A DNA stretch of 64,000 bases from Mangrovimicrobium sediminis (GCF_004745945.1 NZ_SRLE01000001.1:1-64000), one strand, 5' to 3'; positions 37,314-47,337 are shown, counted from the first letter of the stretch. The notes: a model not told the origin generated them from the sequence alone. Translations and numbers: made by a program.

Positions 37314-37715
37314 CTAGACCTGTTGTACCAACAAGTTCACCCACAAGACCATCACACAGATAAACGCCACCCAGAAGACTGACATGCGATGGAGGATGTG
37401 ATTGTAGGTCAGGTGCACGAAGGCGTGGATATAGCGGAAAAACACGAACAGCCAGGCCGAAACAAGCCCTACCCGATCTTCAGCCCCCAGGGCGATGTAC
37501 AGCGTGCAAACAGTGTAAAACAGGACCGGGATCTCGAACTGATTGTTAAAGCACCGCGTCGTCTTGGTAACAAGTTCCGGCACGGAAGCCCCATCCATCA
37601 GCTTGTAGTATTTAGCGTTTACCTCCCCGGTTTTGACGCTGGCGAATCTCACCTTGACTGCAAACATCCCGATCCCGAAGGTCAGTACAATCATTGCAAA
37701 CATTGGGTATAGCAC
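37314..37715 (-). CDS. MAPEG family membrane protein
   Basis: 133 aa from GTG 37715 (ATG 37703 is an alternative). Four helices; YKLMDGASVPELVTKTTRCFNNQFEIPVLFYTVCTL and WLFVFFRYIHAFVHLTYNHILHR match the MAPEG family. Unrelated to its immediate neighbours. It is read in the same direction as the VOC gene upstream of it. Confidence 0.85.
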   Translation of the reverse strand: MLYPMFAMIVLTFGIGMFAVKVRFASVKTGEVNAKYYKLMDGASVPELVTKTTRCFNNQFEIPVLFYTVCTLYIALGAEDRVGLVSAWLFVFFRYIHAFVHLTYNHILHRMSVFWVAFICVMVLWVNLLVQQV

Positions 37716-37779
37716 TGGATATTCCTTATTCTGGTTTATTGGAAGAAACCTGCCCTGGCCTGCCGGGCTGGGTGGCTGG

Positions 37780-38151
37780 TCAGGCCTCAGGTTCGTGACA
37801 GACGGCTTCGATATTGTGCCCGTCCGGGCCAATGACGAACGCGGCATAGTAGTTTGAGTTGTATTGCGGGCGTAGACCAGGGGCGCCATTGTCCTGTGCT
37901 CCCGCCGCGATAGCGGCCTGGTAGAATCGCTCGACCTGGTCGCGACTGTCCGCGGTGAAAGCCAGGTGAAAATGCGCCGGGGTTTCCTCGACACGGCGAA
38001 TACACAAGGAAGAATTTCCGTCGGGATGACAAAGCTCTACGCCAAGCGGCCCTTCCGATAAAACCTCGACGCCGAGAGGTTCGAGCGCCTTGATAAAAAA
38101 CGTCTTGCTCGCCTCATAGTCACTGACGCCAAATACAACGTGATCGAACAT
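37780..38151 (-). CDS. VOC (glyoxalase/dioxygenase) family protein
   Basis: 123 aa from ATG 38151 (gagaggc upstream). FDHVVFGVSDYEASKTFFIKAL start, AHFHLAFTADSRDQVERFYQAAIAAGAQDNGAPG core and YAAFVIGPDGHNIEAVCHE end are typical. The metal-ligand pattern H/E is present (FDH, HFH, IEAV). Substrate unknown. Confidence 0.9.
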   Translation of the reverse strand: MFDHVVFGVSDYEASKTFFIKALEPLGVEVLSEGPLGVELCHPDGNSSLCIRRVEETPAHFHLAFTADSRDQVERFYQAAIAAGAQDNGAPGLRPQYNSNYYAAFVIGPDGHNIEAVCHEPEA

Positions 38152-38289
38152 GAGTCTGCCTCTCTCAGTGAATTCCAGTGATATCTGATGCTGCAATCGG
38201 GAGCGCGCAAGCGGCTCGCTCAACGACTCCTGTCAATCTCAAGAACGGGCAGCATGAGAGCCTGACATGGAGACAGCCACTTCGTGCTA

Positions 38290-40179
38290 TCACGCTGCAT
38301 CTGCCTGTCGCCCACCACCGGCTTTGCTCCGCAATATCCACTCCCGCACCGTGCGCTGGATAAACGGCATCGGCGCCGAGGCAACGCCGAGCACAAGCTG
38401 ATTGAAGTCCCGGATATCGAAGTCTTCACCCAGCGCCGCCCTCGCCTCCTCCCGCAAGGCCAGGATATTGAGTTGGCCCAATTTGTAGCCCAGCGCCTGG
38501 CCCGGCCAGACCACGAAACGCTCGATCTCCGCAACAGCCGTGCCCTCATCGAGCCCCTCGGTGCTGACCATGTACTCGATGGCCCGCTCGCGACTCCAGC
38601 GTTTTGCGTGCATCCCGGTATCCACGACCAGGCGCACCGCGCGATGGAGTTCTGCCTGCAGGCGACCGAGGTCGCCGAAGGGGTCATCGGCATAGAGCCC
38701 CATTTCCGCAGCCAGTCGCTCGCTGTACAGCGCCCACCCCTCGCTGCTGGTATTTGAATAGAGCAACTTCACCAGCGCCGGCACGTCGCGGCTGATAGAC
38801 GTGGCCGAATCCAGGTGATGACCGGGCACGGTCTCGTGAAAGGTCAGCGAGGGGAGCGTCCAACGCGGGTGCTCCGCAGTATCGCGCAGGTTGATAAAAA
38901 ACATGCCGGGACGCGAGCCCTCGGGTGTGGGCACGCTGTAGTAACCGAGGGGCGCCGATGCCTGCCGGAACTCGGGAATACGGTGTACTTCCACAGGATA
39001 CGGCGGTATGGCGCGGAACCCCCTGGGCAACTCCGCATACATGCGCTGTATATGCCCATTTACATCCGCGAGTAACTCTGCCCTGCCCTCGTTGTTGTTG
39101 GCGTAGATAAACCGGGGCTCGCGGTTGAGCCGCTGCATACGCACGCCCACGGTACCTTCGGTATAACCCTCGGCACGCAGGATGCCATCCATCAGCCCGA
39201 GGATACGCTCGACTTCGGCAAGGCCGGTGCGGTGTATGTGCTCAGGGTCAGCGTTCGAGTCGATGTACTGGCGTATCATCGCCGCGTACAGCGCCTCCCC
39301 ATTCGGCAGGCGCCAGAGGCCGGCTTCGTGCGAGGCTTTATCACGCTGGCTCACCAGGTAATCGCCGATGCGGCGGTAGGCGGGGATGACCTGTGCGTCG
39401 ATAATCTCCAGTGCACGCGCCGCATACACGGAAGCACTCTCAATTTTCGCTGCGTCGAGCTTCTCCAGGAAGGCGAGATAAATCGGATTTTCAGCAGCCG
39501 CAGGTTCGAGGAATGCCTCGACGACTGCGATGGAGCGATCGAAGATAAAGTCCGGCGGCATGGCCCCGACCGACACGCTATGCCTGAAGTTTTCCAGCGC
39601 GCCGTCCAACACAGATTCAACGGCGCCCAGTCGCGCCAGGAACTGCTCGGCCTGCAGCGCATTGCCGACCGGATGTTGCGAGATGAGGAAATCGGGCACG
39701 TCGACTGTCGGCCCGGAGTTCTGCGCGATCGGGTATACCAGGTACCACTGGGCGCTCTCCCCGGAACTGCCGTAATCCACTGCCCGGGCAGGCGCCAGCA
39801 TGCCCTCCACCAGCAGGGCCAGTGTGGCATGTGTCACCTGACTGCTAGCATCCAGCGACGACGCGTCGACCGCGAGCAATTCCGCGAGCGCCGCCTCCAG
39901 CGCGGCAACACGCACCTTGTGACCCGCCCGCGAGCGGTCCATCAGCCGCGAGGCGGCACCCGGCGCCTGTGCCTCATCCAACCCCAGGTAAGTCGCACCT
40001 TCCGGCAGGTGTGCAAAATAGGTACGCGACAGCCGCTCGACCGCCGCGTCGAACCTGGCGTCCAGGTCCCGGGAGAAAACCGGCAGCGCAAAGGTGGCCA
40101 GCAGCAGGGAAAGTGCCAATGTCTGTGGTCTGATCACGGAAGTTACTCTTGTACCGGCAGGTACCTGAGTATAGAGCAT
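38290..40179 (-). CDS. DUF885 family exported peptidase-like protein
   Basis: 629 aa (or about 615 from a GTG at 40137, which starts the signal peptide IRPQTLALSLLLATFALPVFS directly). The family's metal-site motif HETVPGHHLDS is at about residue 445, followed by EGWALYSERLAAEMGLY. DUF885 proteins are predicted zinc-dependent carboxypeptidase-like enzymes of the envelope. Stands alone. Confidence 0.9.
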   Translation of the reverse strand: MLYTQVPAGTRVTSVIRPQTLALSLLLATFALPVFSRDLDARFDAAVERLSRTYFAHLPEGATYLGLDEAQAPGAASRLMDRSRAGHKVRVAALEAALAELLAVDASSLDASSQVTHATLALLVEGMLAPARAVDYGSSGESAQWYLVYPIAQNSGPTVDVPDFLISQHPVGNALQAEQFLARLGAVESVLDGALENFRHSVSVGAMPPDFIFDRSIAVVEAFLEPAAAENPIYLAFLEKLDAAKIESASVYAARALEIIDAQVIPAYRRIGDYLVSQRDKASHEAGLWRLPNGEALYAAMIRQYIDSNADPEHIHRTGLAEVERILGLMDGILRAEGYTEGTVGVRMQRLNREPRFIYANNNEGRAELLADVNGHIQRMYAELPRGFRAIPPYPVEVHRIPEFRQASAPLGYYSVPTPEGSRPGMFFINLRDTAEHPRWTLPSLTFHETVPGHHLDSATSISRDVPALVKLLYSNTSSEGWALYSERLAAEMGLYADDPFGDLGRLQAELHRAVRLVVDTGMHAKRWSRERAIEYMVSTEGLDEGTAVAEIERFVVWPGQALGYKLGQLNILALREEARAALGEDFDIRDFNQLVLGVASAPMPFIQRTVREWILRSKAGGGRQADAA

Positions 40180-40262
40180 GCAATTCAGGTGGCCCGCATT
40201 GCTCGGAACTGGGAACAGCCGCGCAAAGGCAGCACCGCGCAGTGCCGCCGACGGACATAGGT

Positions 40263-40649
40263 TCAGGCGTTCTGGACATGATGCAGATCATCACGCACCA
40301 CCACTTCCATGGCCTGATACACCCGTTCGTCATCGGGCATAAACTCGACCGCAAGGCGCTTCACGCTTTCGAGAATTTCGCCCGCCGCTTCCCAGGAAAT
40401 CGGTGTTTTTCTGACGACTGATTGTGGTGCGACCAAACAGGTGACAGGGTTTTTCCGGGTAGCAGTGATAAATGACTTTACCAGCGGCGACCTGTAGGCG
40501 ACGATCCCGTCGCCGCTGCCAGCGCTCTCGGGGTCGACCCTGAAAAGCATTTCATGCTTCGTCTGTTGCGAATCGAGAAATGTGACACCGAGTGAGCCGC
40601 CGTCCCGATGCGCGTCCAGAGATACAATTTCCTTGACGTCGATAGGCAC
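40263..40649 (-). CDS. Hypothetical protein
   Basis: 128 aa from GTG 40649 with gaggag 5 bases upstream. Soluble, acidic C-terminal half (ILESVKRLAVEFMPDDERVYQAMEVVVRDD). No motif recognised. The good ribosome-binding site and native-looking composition argue it is real. Confidence 0.6.
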   Translation of the reverse strand: MPIDVKEIVSLDAHRDGGSLGVTFLDSQQTKHEMLFRVDPESAGSGDGIVAYRSPLVKSFITATRKNPVTCLVAPQSVVRKTPISWEAAGEILESVKRLAVEFMPDDERVYQAMEVVVRDDLHHVQNA

Positions 40650-40835
40650 GTTTACTCCTCACATACCGGGATGCACGCCAGACGTGACAACCGTCCTGGC
40701 GATAGGTTGGGTCGCTATTGAGTGTACTCGAATCAGGAAGCTTGCTGATAGCGGATCGCACCGCGAAGCGGGAGGGTTCCGGAGGACGCTGGCGGTGGAG
40801 CGCCCCCCGGGGTCAGTCAGGTGAAACAGCCCCGA

Positions 40836-41831
40836 TCAGGGCTTCTTGCGGTTGGAGTGCGCCAGGCGCCACTCCGGCGGGTAGAGCATGTCCACGTCCT
40901 TGACCACGTTGTTCAGGCCGCGCTCCTTGAACACCTCGTCGCCGAGTACCACGTCGTCCATGCCCTTGTCTTCGCGCACCGCGGGCAGCATGCCCTCGAC
41001 CCAGGCGCTGACCAGGCTGCCCATGTACTCGCCCTTGTGCTGCTTGAAGACTTCCAGGAAGGTCTTCTGCACCTGCACGGTATCCACCGGGCGCGAGGTG
41101 GCACAGGCGCGGGCGTACTTCATGGTTTCCTCTTCGAGCTTGTCGCGCGGCACCACGCTGTTGACGAAGCCGATTTCGTACATCTCCGCCGCGGTGAACG
41201 GACGGCCGGTAAACAGCATCTCCATGAACTTGCGCACACCCATGGTCTCGGCCCATTGCCACAGGCGCGGTGCCCAGCCCACGTAACGGAAGGAGGGGTG
41301 GCCGAACAGGGTGTCGTCGGAGGAGACGATCAGGTCCACATCCGCGGCCTGGTAGAAGTGCCAGCCGTAGCAGTAGCCCTTGGTCTCGAGGATGGAGATC
41401 TTCTTGAACTCCTGCAGCGAGCGGTTGCCCGCGGGGGCCTTGGCGTACTGGTCGACCAGGGAGTGAATAAAGCGGAAGGAGTTCTTCGGCGGGTATTTCA
41501 CAGTGGGGTCGTCGATACCGAATTCCGGCAGCAGGGAAACGTCACCGGAGGACTCGGAGAGCATCTCGGCCTGTTCCGGCAGGTCGCCACCGGCACCGAA
41601 GTTGTTGCCTTCGCCGCGAATCACCAGGACTTTCACGTCGTCGTCGACGTTGGCCTTGTGGATGAACTCGCCGTACAGCTGGCGCATGCCGATGTTCATC
41701 GCGTTCTGCTTGTCGGGGCGGTTGAAGGTGATCGTCGCGATCTTAGTGGCCGGATCCTTGGAGTACAGAATCCATCCGTTATCCAGCGCTTCCTGCTTGA
41801 GCGTGACGTGATCTCTCAGTTCTACTGCCAT
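40836..41831 (-). CDS. Enoyl-CoA hydratase/isomerase family protein
   Basis: 331 aa, longer than the usual 260. Crotonase-fold landmarks: ITFNRPDKQNAMN, VLVIRGEGNNFGAGGDL (oxyanion site), and YCYGWHFYQAADVDLIVSSDDTLFGHPSFRYVG. It acts on acyl-CoA thioesters; the extra length includes an internal segment (about 100-140) and a C-terminal extension. Single gene, consistent with lipid or aromatic catabolism in this genome. Confidence 0.88.
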   Translation of the reverse strand: MAVELRDHVTLKQEALDNGWILYSKDPATKIATITFNRPDKQNAMNIGMRQLYGEFIHKANVDDDVKVLVIRGEGNNFGAGGDLPEQAEMLSESSGDVSLLPEFGIDDPTVKYPPKNSFRFIHSLVDQYAKAPAGNRSLQEFKKISILETKGYCYGWHFYQAADVDLIVSSDDTLFGHPSFRYVGWAPRLWQWAETMGVRKFMEMLFTGRPFTAAEMYEIGFVNSVVPRDKLEEETMKYARACATSRPVDTVQVQKTFLEVFKQHKGEYMGSLVSAWVEGMLPAVREDKGMDDVVLGDEVFKERGLNNVVKDVDMLYPPEWRLAHSNRKKP

Positions 41832-42185
41832 GTCTCGTGCTCCCTATGCTTATATCGAGAAAATATTGTCGCGGGTTGCAGCGGCGCTGCCGTTGGCCCG
41901 GGCAAGCCACGGACGTCGCCGACCTTATGGGGTGCGCGCTGCCGGGCCACAGTATGGCCCAGGCTTTGTCAGAATTCTTGACATTAGGTGTCGGGCAATG
42001 GCTTTTTGATGCAAAAAGGGCCCGACCCGGCTGCCGGCACGGACAAGAAATCCCCTCCTTCGCAGGCAATCTATCCGCAGGCCCGTCCCCCATTGGACAA
42101 GCGTCGCCAATCCCGCGATGATAATTCACCCGTGCCCCGGCCCCGCGCCAGGCGCGGGCTGCCCTACCGCTGTACGGAAACCGCC
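41832..42185. other. Intergenic region between the hydratase and transaldolase genes
   Basis: 354 bp between divergent genes. It holds a small inverted repeat (gggcca 41944-41949, tggccc 41955-41960) and a TTGACA at 41978-41983 with no convincing -10. No ORF here is credible. Confidence 0.5.
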
Positions 42186-43139
42186 ATGACCAGCAAGCTC
42201 GAACAATTGAAAGCCATGACCGACGTGGTCGCGGACACCGGCGATATCGAAGCCATTCGCCGCTTCGCGCCGCAGGACGCCACGACCAACCCGTCGCTGC
42301 TGCTGAAGGCGGCTGCCCTGCCCCATTACGCCGAACTGCTGGACCGGGCCAGGGCCTGGGCCGCCGGCCAGGGTGGCAGCAGCAGCGAGCAGCTGGCCAA
42401 CTGCTGCGACCACTTCGCGGTGGACGTGGGTCGCGAGATCCTGAAGATCGTGCCCGGGCGCATCTCCACCGAGGTGGATGCGCGCCTGTCCTTCGACAGC
42501 GCCGCGAGCATGGCGCGGGCGCGCAAGCTGATCGGCATGTACGAGGAGTCGGGCATCGGCCGCGAGCGCATCCTGATCAAGCTCGCATCGACCTGGGAAG
42601 GCATCCGCGCCGCCGCGGAACTGGAGCGCGAGGGCATCAACTGCAACCTGACCCTGCTGTTCGGCTTCGGTCAGGCCGCCGCCTGCGCGGACGCCGGCGT
42701 GTACCTGATTTCACCCTTCGTCGGCCGTATCCTCGACTGGTACAAGGCCAACACGGAACTGGTCATCCAGCAGCCCGGGGACGACCCCGGTGTACAGTCG
42801 GTCACTCGCATCTACAACTACTACAAGCAGCACGGCTACCAGACTGTGGTGATGGGCGCGAGCTTCCGCAACGCCGGCGAGATCGAGGCACTGGCGGGTT
42901 GCGACCGCCTGACCATCAGCCCGGCGCTGCTCGAGGAACTCGCCGCCGATACCGCGGAACTGCCGCGCCAGCTCTCGCCGCATCAGGCCAGCTCGGAGAT
43001 CGGGCGCCACAGCCCGGCGGAGTCCGGCTTTCGCTACGATCTCAACGCCGACGCCATGGCCACGGAGAAACTCGCCGAGGGCATTCGCAATTTCGTCGCC
43101 GACCAGGTCAAGCTGGAGCAGTTGATCAGCAGCCGTTGA
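42186..43139 (+). CDS. tal: Transaldolase
   Basis: 317 aa, TalB type. Schiff-base Lys132 sits in [13 protein letters not shown], the same number as in E. coli Tal[14 protein letters not shown] and [19 protein letters not shown] are diagnostic. It transfers a dihydroxyacetone unit in the pentose phosphate pathway. ATG 42186 gives the standard N-terminus ([12 protein letters not shown]). Confidence 0.97.
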   Translation: MTSKLEQLKAMTDVVADTGDIEAIRRFAPQDATTNPSLLLKAAALPHYAELLDRARAWAAGQGGSSSEQLANCCDHFAVDVGREILKIVPGRISTEVDARLSFDSAASMARARKLIGMYEESGIGRERILIKLASTWEGIRAAAELEREGINCNLTLLFGFGQAAACADAGVYLISPFVGRILDWYKANTELVIQQPGDDPGVQSVTRIYNYYKQHGYQTVVMGASFRNAGEIEALAGCDRLTISPALLEELAADTAELPRQLSPHQASSEIGRHSPAESGFRYDLNADAMATEKLAEGIRNFVADQVKLEQLISSR

Positions 43140-43156
43140 GGCCTGCCGCGCAGGGC

Positions 43157-43642
43157 CTAGTTACCCTGCTCGAGCACCGTCATCAAATCCCTGAAACGGG
43201 CGCGGTTTTCGTCGGAGAGGTCCATCAGCACCCGGTGGGCTTCGATCACCTTATCGCGCACCGTGTCCTGCGAGCCTTTCACCCGGGGAATCTCGTGAAT
43301 ATCCCGCGGTGTGCTGCGCGCCATCTCGTTGAGCTGGAACAGGCGCAGGAAGCCCATGCTCTTGAGCAGGCGGTTGATGCCGGGGTCGTGGGAGTAGATG
43401 GCGGGCTGGAAGCCGAAGCGGTCGCGGGCGGTAATGGCGAGTTTGGCGAGCAGGCCCAGGGTGGTGGAATCCAGGCCTTCGACCGCGTCCAGGTCGACCC
43501 AGACACTGGCGAACTCCGGGTCGTCGAACATGGCGTGGAAGTAGTCGTCGATGGTCGTGCACAGGGACAGGCGCACATCCCCCTCGAGGCGAATCACATA
43601 GGCGCCGTTGTGACTGGCTGCCAGAAAGCGCCCCTCGTGCAT
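43157..43642 (-). CDS. STAS domain anti-sigma-factor antagonist
   Basis: 161 aa from ATG 43642. STAS fold with the phosphorylatable serine region VEGLDSTTLGLLAKLAI (Ser59). It starts one base after the upstream phosphatase stop. The pair resembles Pseudomonas-type RssB/RssC, where the phosphatase dephosphorylates the STAS partner to control a sigma factor. C-terminal 50 residues are outside the STAS fold. Confidence 0.88.
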   Translation of the reverse strand: MHEGRFLAASHNGAYVIRLEGDVRLSLCTTIDDYFHAMFDDPEFASVWVDLDAVEGLDSTTLGLLAKLAITARDRFGFQPAIYSHDPGINRLLKSMGFLRLFQLNEMARSTPRDIHEIPRVKGSQDTVRDKVIEAHRVLMDLSDENRARFRDLMTVLEQGN

Positions 43643-43643
43643 G

Positions 43644-44822
43644 TCAGCCTCGCTTGCTGATGAACAGTGCCGCAATATCATCCGGGGCAGTTTCCACGTG
43701 GTCAAGACCCAGTCGGGTCACCAGGTCCTCCGGCGCGCTGGCCGAGTGCTCGAAAACCTGCAGGAAATAGCGTTCCTTCTCGATCAGGTTCTTCGACGGG
43801 AGGATCTCCAGTATGCCATCGGAAAACAGCGCCAGCATGAAGCTCGCGGGCATATCGATCATGTGCTCCTCGTAGCTGGGATCATCCATGATACCCACCG
43901 CGGAGCCCTCACCGCGCAGGTAGCGCGCCCCCTCGTTGCACACCAGCACCGGTTGCGGCAGGTGCCCTGCGATGCTGTAGCGCAATGTATTGTTCTTGAT
44001 ATCCAGCACGCCCACGACCATGGTGGCGAACTTGCCCACCTGGAGTTCCTTGATCTCGTGGTTGGCGCGCTTGAGCATCCCCACCGGGCTGAGGATAGTG
44101 TCGTCGCCCTTGCGCAGGAAGTCAGAGCGCTTGCGGGCGAAGAGGTTCTTGAGCAGGACCGTGGCGAAGGCCGAGGAACTGCCGTGACCGGAGACATCTG
44201 CCATGAAGAACGTGACGAAATGGTCACCTACCGTGAAGTAATCGGTGAAGTCGCCGCTCAGGTAGAGGGAGGGAATGACCGTGTGGCTGAACACGTAGTC
44301 GCCGAGTACCAGCGGCGTCGCCGGCAGCATGCGCAGTTGCACCTGGCGCCCCGCCTGCTGGTCCTGCTCGAGCATCTTGACCGTGCCGCGCAGTTCCGTA
44401 TTGAGCGCCTCCAGGTTGTGCTGGGAACGCTCCAGTTCGCGCAGCACCTCGCGCTGGCCGACGCAGCGCTCGATCGAGCGCTGCAGGGCGCGGGAATCGT
44501 CGATGGGGTGAACAAAGAAGTCGCTGGCGCCGAAGCGCAGCGCGCGCATCATGCGTTCTTCCTCGCCGCCTTCGCTGAAGAAGATCACCGGGACCTTGGA
44601 GTAGGCCTCGCGCGAGGCGCGCCGGGCCTCGTCCCAGTTCAGCCCCTGCATGTCCATGTCGCACAGCACCACGTCGATGCTGCCGGACTGCAGGGTGCGG
44701 GCGGCGGTCGCCAGGTCGCTGTTGATCTCGGCGTTGAAGCCGACGTCCTCGACCAGGCCGGCCAGCAACTGCGCCCGGGTGACGTCGTGATCAACAACCA
44801 GAACGTTTCCGGCAGGTTTCAT
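43644..44822 (-). CDS. Response regulator with SpoIIE/PP2C-type phosphatase domain
   Basis: 392 aa. Receiver domain at about 5-120 with phospho-acceptor Asp55 (LCDMDMQG). A coiled coil (about 125-165, LERSQHNLEALNTEL) connects to a PP2C/SpoIIE phosphatase: FFMADVSGHGSSSAFATVLLKN, LDIKNNTLRYSIAGHLPQP and FSDGILE. RssB-like organisation, paired with the STAS gene. Signal input is not encoded here. Confidence 0.92.
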   Translation of the reverse strand: MKPAGNVLVVDHDVTRAQLLAGLVEDVGFNAEINSDLATAARTLQSGSIDVVLCDMDMQGLNWDEARRASREAYSKVPVIFFSEGGEEERMMRALRFGASDFFVHPIDDSRALQRSIERCVGQREVLRELERSQHNLEALNTELRGTVKMLEQDQQAGRQVQLRMLPATPLVLGDYVFSHTVIPSLYLSGDFTDYFTVGDHFVTFFMADVSGHGSSSAFATVLLKNLFARKRSDFLRKGDDTILSPVGMLKRANHEIKELQVGKFATMVVGVLDIKNNTLRYSIAGHLPQPVLVCNEGARYLRGEGSAVGIMDDPSYEEHMIDMPASFMLALFSDGILEILPSKNLIEKERYFLQVFEHSASAPEDLVTRLGLDHVETAPDDIAALFISKRG

Positions 44823-44940
44823 TAGGGTTACAAGTCGGCCCGAATGGGCCAGACAGTACGCCCATCGCCGAAGACAGGCAATGTTGCGCGGTTGAGTTTG
44901 GGCAGGATTTCACAGTTTTGCGACGCTCGCGGTGCTGGGG

Positions 44941-45666
44941 CTAAAAGTCTTCCCAGTCGTCGTTCTCGATACCGAAATCGGAAAAGCTGTCTTCGACCTT
45001 ACCGTCGTTGACGAAAATCTCCCGGCTTTGCAGGTAGGCATCGCGCAGGAAAATATAGCGGTCCCCGGTGATCAGTTCATCGGTCGTCAGCAGACGTGAT
45101 CGACCGTCCACCAGTTCCAGGCCGAACAGGCTGTTGCGCACCGTGTTGTCATTGGCGTAGGTGGGAATTGACGTATAGGTGTCAAATATCGTGCCGGTAC
45201 CGCTGCGCACCGTGCGCGGCCCGAACACCGGGACCATGAGAAAGGGTCCGGAATCGAAACCCCAGATGGCCAGGGTGTGTCCGAAATCCGTGCGATAGGG
45301 GCTGATACCCATGGGCGTGGCGATATCCACCAGCCCGGCCAGGCCCAGTGTACTGTTGACCAGGAAACGACCGGTGCTCTGCGCCGCCCGGCCAAAGCGC
45401 CCCTGCAGCACGCTGTTGATGGCGGCGTTGAAGTCATACATGTTGGCGAACATATTGCCCACACCGCGCTGGGCGATGTCCGGCATCACCCAGTCGTAGC
45501 CCTTGGCGACCGGGCGCAGCAGGTACTTGTCGAGCCCGTCGTTGAGCACGAACATCTTGCGATTGAACGGTTCGAAGGGGTCGATATCCTTCTGCTCCTC
45601 GCTGGCGAAGGCCGCGGGCAGCGGCAACACCAACAACAGCAGGAGGCACAGGCGTGGGAGCGTCAT
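44941..45666 (-). CDS. mlaA: MlaA/VacJ family protein without a lipobox
   Basis: 241 aa from ATG 45666. The MlaA core is clear: DPFEPFNRKMFVLNDGLDKYLLRPVAKGYDWVMP, then GVGNMFANMYDFNAAINSVLQG, FLVNSTLGLAGLVDIAT and DFGHTLAIWGFDSGPFLMVPVFGPRTVR. It removes misplaced phospholipids from the outer leaflet. The signal sequence ends PAAFAS with no Cys at the cleavage site, so it is not a lipoprotein as most MlaA proteins are. Confidence 0.92.
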   Translation of the reverse strand: MTLPRLCLLLLLVLPLPAAFASEEQKDIDPFEPFNRKMFVLNDGLDKYLLRPVAKGYDWVMPDIAQRGVGNMFANMYDFNAAINSVLQGRFGRAAQSTGRFLVNSTLGLAGLVDIATPMGISPYRTDFGHTLAIWGFDSGPFLMVPVFGPRTVRSGTGTIFDTYTSIPTYANDNTVRNSLFGLELVDGRSRLLTTDELITGDRYIFLRDAYLQSREIFVNDGKVEDSFSDFGIENDDWEDF

Positions 45667-45715
45667 GCAATGACCGGTCGAGGGTGGCAGGGAGCGCAAA
45701 TGTTACGCCCCCCGA

Positions 45716-46474
45716 CTAGCTCGGGCAAGAGGCGTCCGCGGCCGCGGGCAGCACTACACCGAGCTCAAAAAACTCGCGCAATTGCGCCAGTCCGAAGTCG
45801 CTCACACTTTGCGGGGCCAAGCCAAGTTCTGCCGCCAGAAACTCGAGCACAGCATCGGCAGGGCGTGTCTGGTTGTCGCGCAGAAGTTCGAGCAGCCGTG
45901 CGGTGGCCGCGTTGAGGGCAATGAAACACACCTTGTCCTGGCGATCGCGGTAGACACACAGGAAGGTGGGCTCGGTCTCGTCGGGGCGATAACCGGGACC
46001 GATCCGGTGCACCGGGTAGCTGTAATTCAATACCCAGGCCAGCGGCGACAGTTGCAGCACCTGCCCGGCGATATCGTCGACCGGTTGCGCTGCGGGCAAT
46101 TCCTCCTGTGCGATATCCAGGGCCAGCTCGACCCACTCATAGTGCGCCAGTTCCAGGATGAACGCCGGGTCGCACTCGCGCAGGGTGTGCTCGTGCATCA
46201 GGAAGCCCAGGAATTCCTGGCCGATCTCGGGAAAGTACGGGGTATGACTGCGGTGCCCGTTGATGAAGGCGCGCACCAGCTCCAACCACTGCTCGGTGGT
46301 ATACAGGCTGTGCAGCACGGGAAAGCCGCTGCGCAGGAAATTGTCGATGTTGTTGAAAATCAGGTCGCGGTAGATCTGCAGACGCCGCTCTTCAACGCCG
46401 CCCGGCGCCGGCTGCCCCTGCGGGTCGCGCAGGTGGGCGGCCATGTCCAGTTGGGCCTGCTGCAGGGCGCTCAT
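45716..46474 (-). CDS. hvfC: HvfC/BufC-type DUF2063 partner of the MNIO enzyme
   Basis: 252 aa. The N-terminal DUF2063 part (QIYRDLIFNNIDNFLRSGFPVLHSL, IEYSYP-like NYSYPVHRI) matches precursor-recognition proteins that bring the peptide to the DUF692 oxidase. It overlaps the end of hvfB by 4 bases. Role from the family: binds the leader or the enzyme during peptide maturation. Confidence 0.87.
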   Translation of the reverse strand: MSALQQAQLDMAAHLRDPQGQPAPGGVEERRLQIYRDLIFNNIDNFLRSGFPVLHSLYTTEQWLELVRAFINGHRSHTPYFPEIGQEFLGFLMHEHTLRECDPAFILELAHYEWVELALDIAQEELPAAQPVDDIAGQVLQLSPLAWVLNYSYPVHRIGPGYRPDETEPTFLCVYRDRQDKVCFIALNAATARLLELLRDNQTRPADAVLEFLAAELGLAPQSVSDFGLAQLREFFELGVVLPAAADASCPS

Positions 46475-47319
46475 GCGCGGCGCTCCAGCGGGGTCACCGC
46501 CTCGGCCTGCAGGGCGCGCACCTGGGCCACCTCGCCCAGCAGCTGCGCCAGTGGCGGGATGTTGAAATCGCGTTCCAGCAGTGTGGGCAGCGGACCGACC
46601 AGGCTGTAAGCCTCGGCCAGCAGGGACCACACGGGGTCGATCACGTCCGCACCGTGGGTGTCGACCTTGAGATCCTCCGCCTCGTCATAGTGCCCGGCGA
46701 TGTGAATGTAGCGCACGCGATCCAGCGGCAGTGAGCGCAGGAAGGCCTGCGGGTCGTAGCCGTGGTTAATACTGTTCACGTAGATATTGTTGACGTCGAG
46801 CAGCAGGTCGCAGCCGCTCTCGGCGATCACCGCGCCGATAAACTCCGCCTCGCTCATGGCGCGGTGGGGCTGCGCGTAATAGGAGGCGTTTTCCAGGGCG
46901 ATGGGAGCCCCGAGGATGTCCTGCACCTGGCGTACACGCGCCGCCACATGGCGCACGGCTTCCTCGGTGAAGGGCAGCGGTAACAGGTCGTAAAGATGAC
47001 CCTGCGCCGCGCAGTAAGTCAGGTGTTCGCTGTAAAGCGGTACGCGAATCTCGCGCATCAGTTCACCGACCGCACGCACCAGGTCGACGTCCAGCGCATC
47101 GGGGCCGCCGATATCCAGCGACAGGCCGTGCAGTACGATGGGGAAGCGTTCGGCGAGCGCGCGGAACTCGCGCCCGTAGCGGCCGCCGACGCCAATCCAG
47201 TTCTCCGGCGCCACTTCGAGAAAATCCAGCGGCAGGTGGTCCTCGGCCGCGAGCGGACCCATCAGGGCCCGCCGCAGGCCGAGGCCGGCGCCGTGAAAGT
47301 CGATAGCGGAATCAGTCAC
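46471..47319 (-). CDS. hvfB: HvfB/BufB-type MNIO (DUF692) multinuclear iron oxidase
   Basis: 282 aa TIM barrel. Conserved segments: DFLEVAPENWIGVGG, VLHGLSLDIGG, YSEHLTYC, ALENASYYA, LLLDVNNIYVNSINHGYDP and IHIAGHYDE, which provide the iron-binding His/Asp/Glu residues. Such enzymes convert cysteines of precursor peptides to oxazolone/thioamide groups. Located 18 bp after the precursor gene. Confidence 0.93.
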   Translation of the reverse strand: MTDSAIDFHGAGLGLRRALMGPLAAEDHLPLDFLEVAPENWIGVGGRYGREFRALAERFPIVLHGLSLDIGGPDALDVDLVRAVGELMREIRVPLYSEHLTYCAAQGHLYDLLPLPFTEEAVRHVAARVRQVQDILGAPIALENASYYAQPHRAMSEAEFIGAVIAESGCDLLLDVNNIYVNSINHGYDPQAFLRSLPLDRVRYIHIAGHYDEAEDLKVDTHGADVIDPVWSLLAEAYSLVGPLPTLLERDFNIPPLAQLLGEVAQVRALQAEAVTPLERRA

Positions 47320-47337
47320 TGGCGTTTACCCGCGAGC

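Noticed and set aside
41978-42006. Promoter starting with TTGACA upstream of tal
   Set aside because: No acceptable -10 sequence at a 16-18 base distance.
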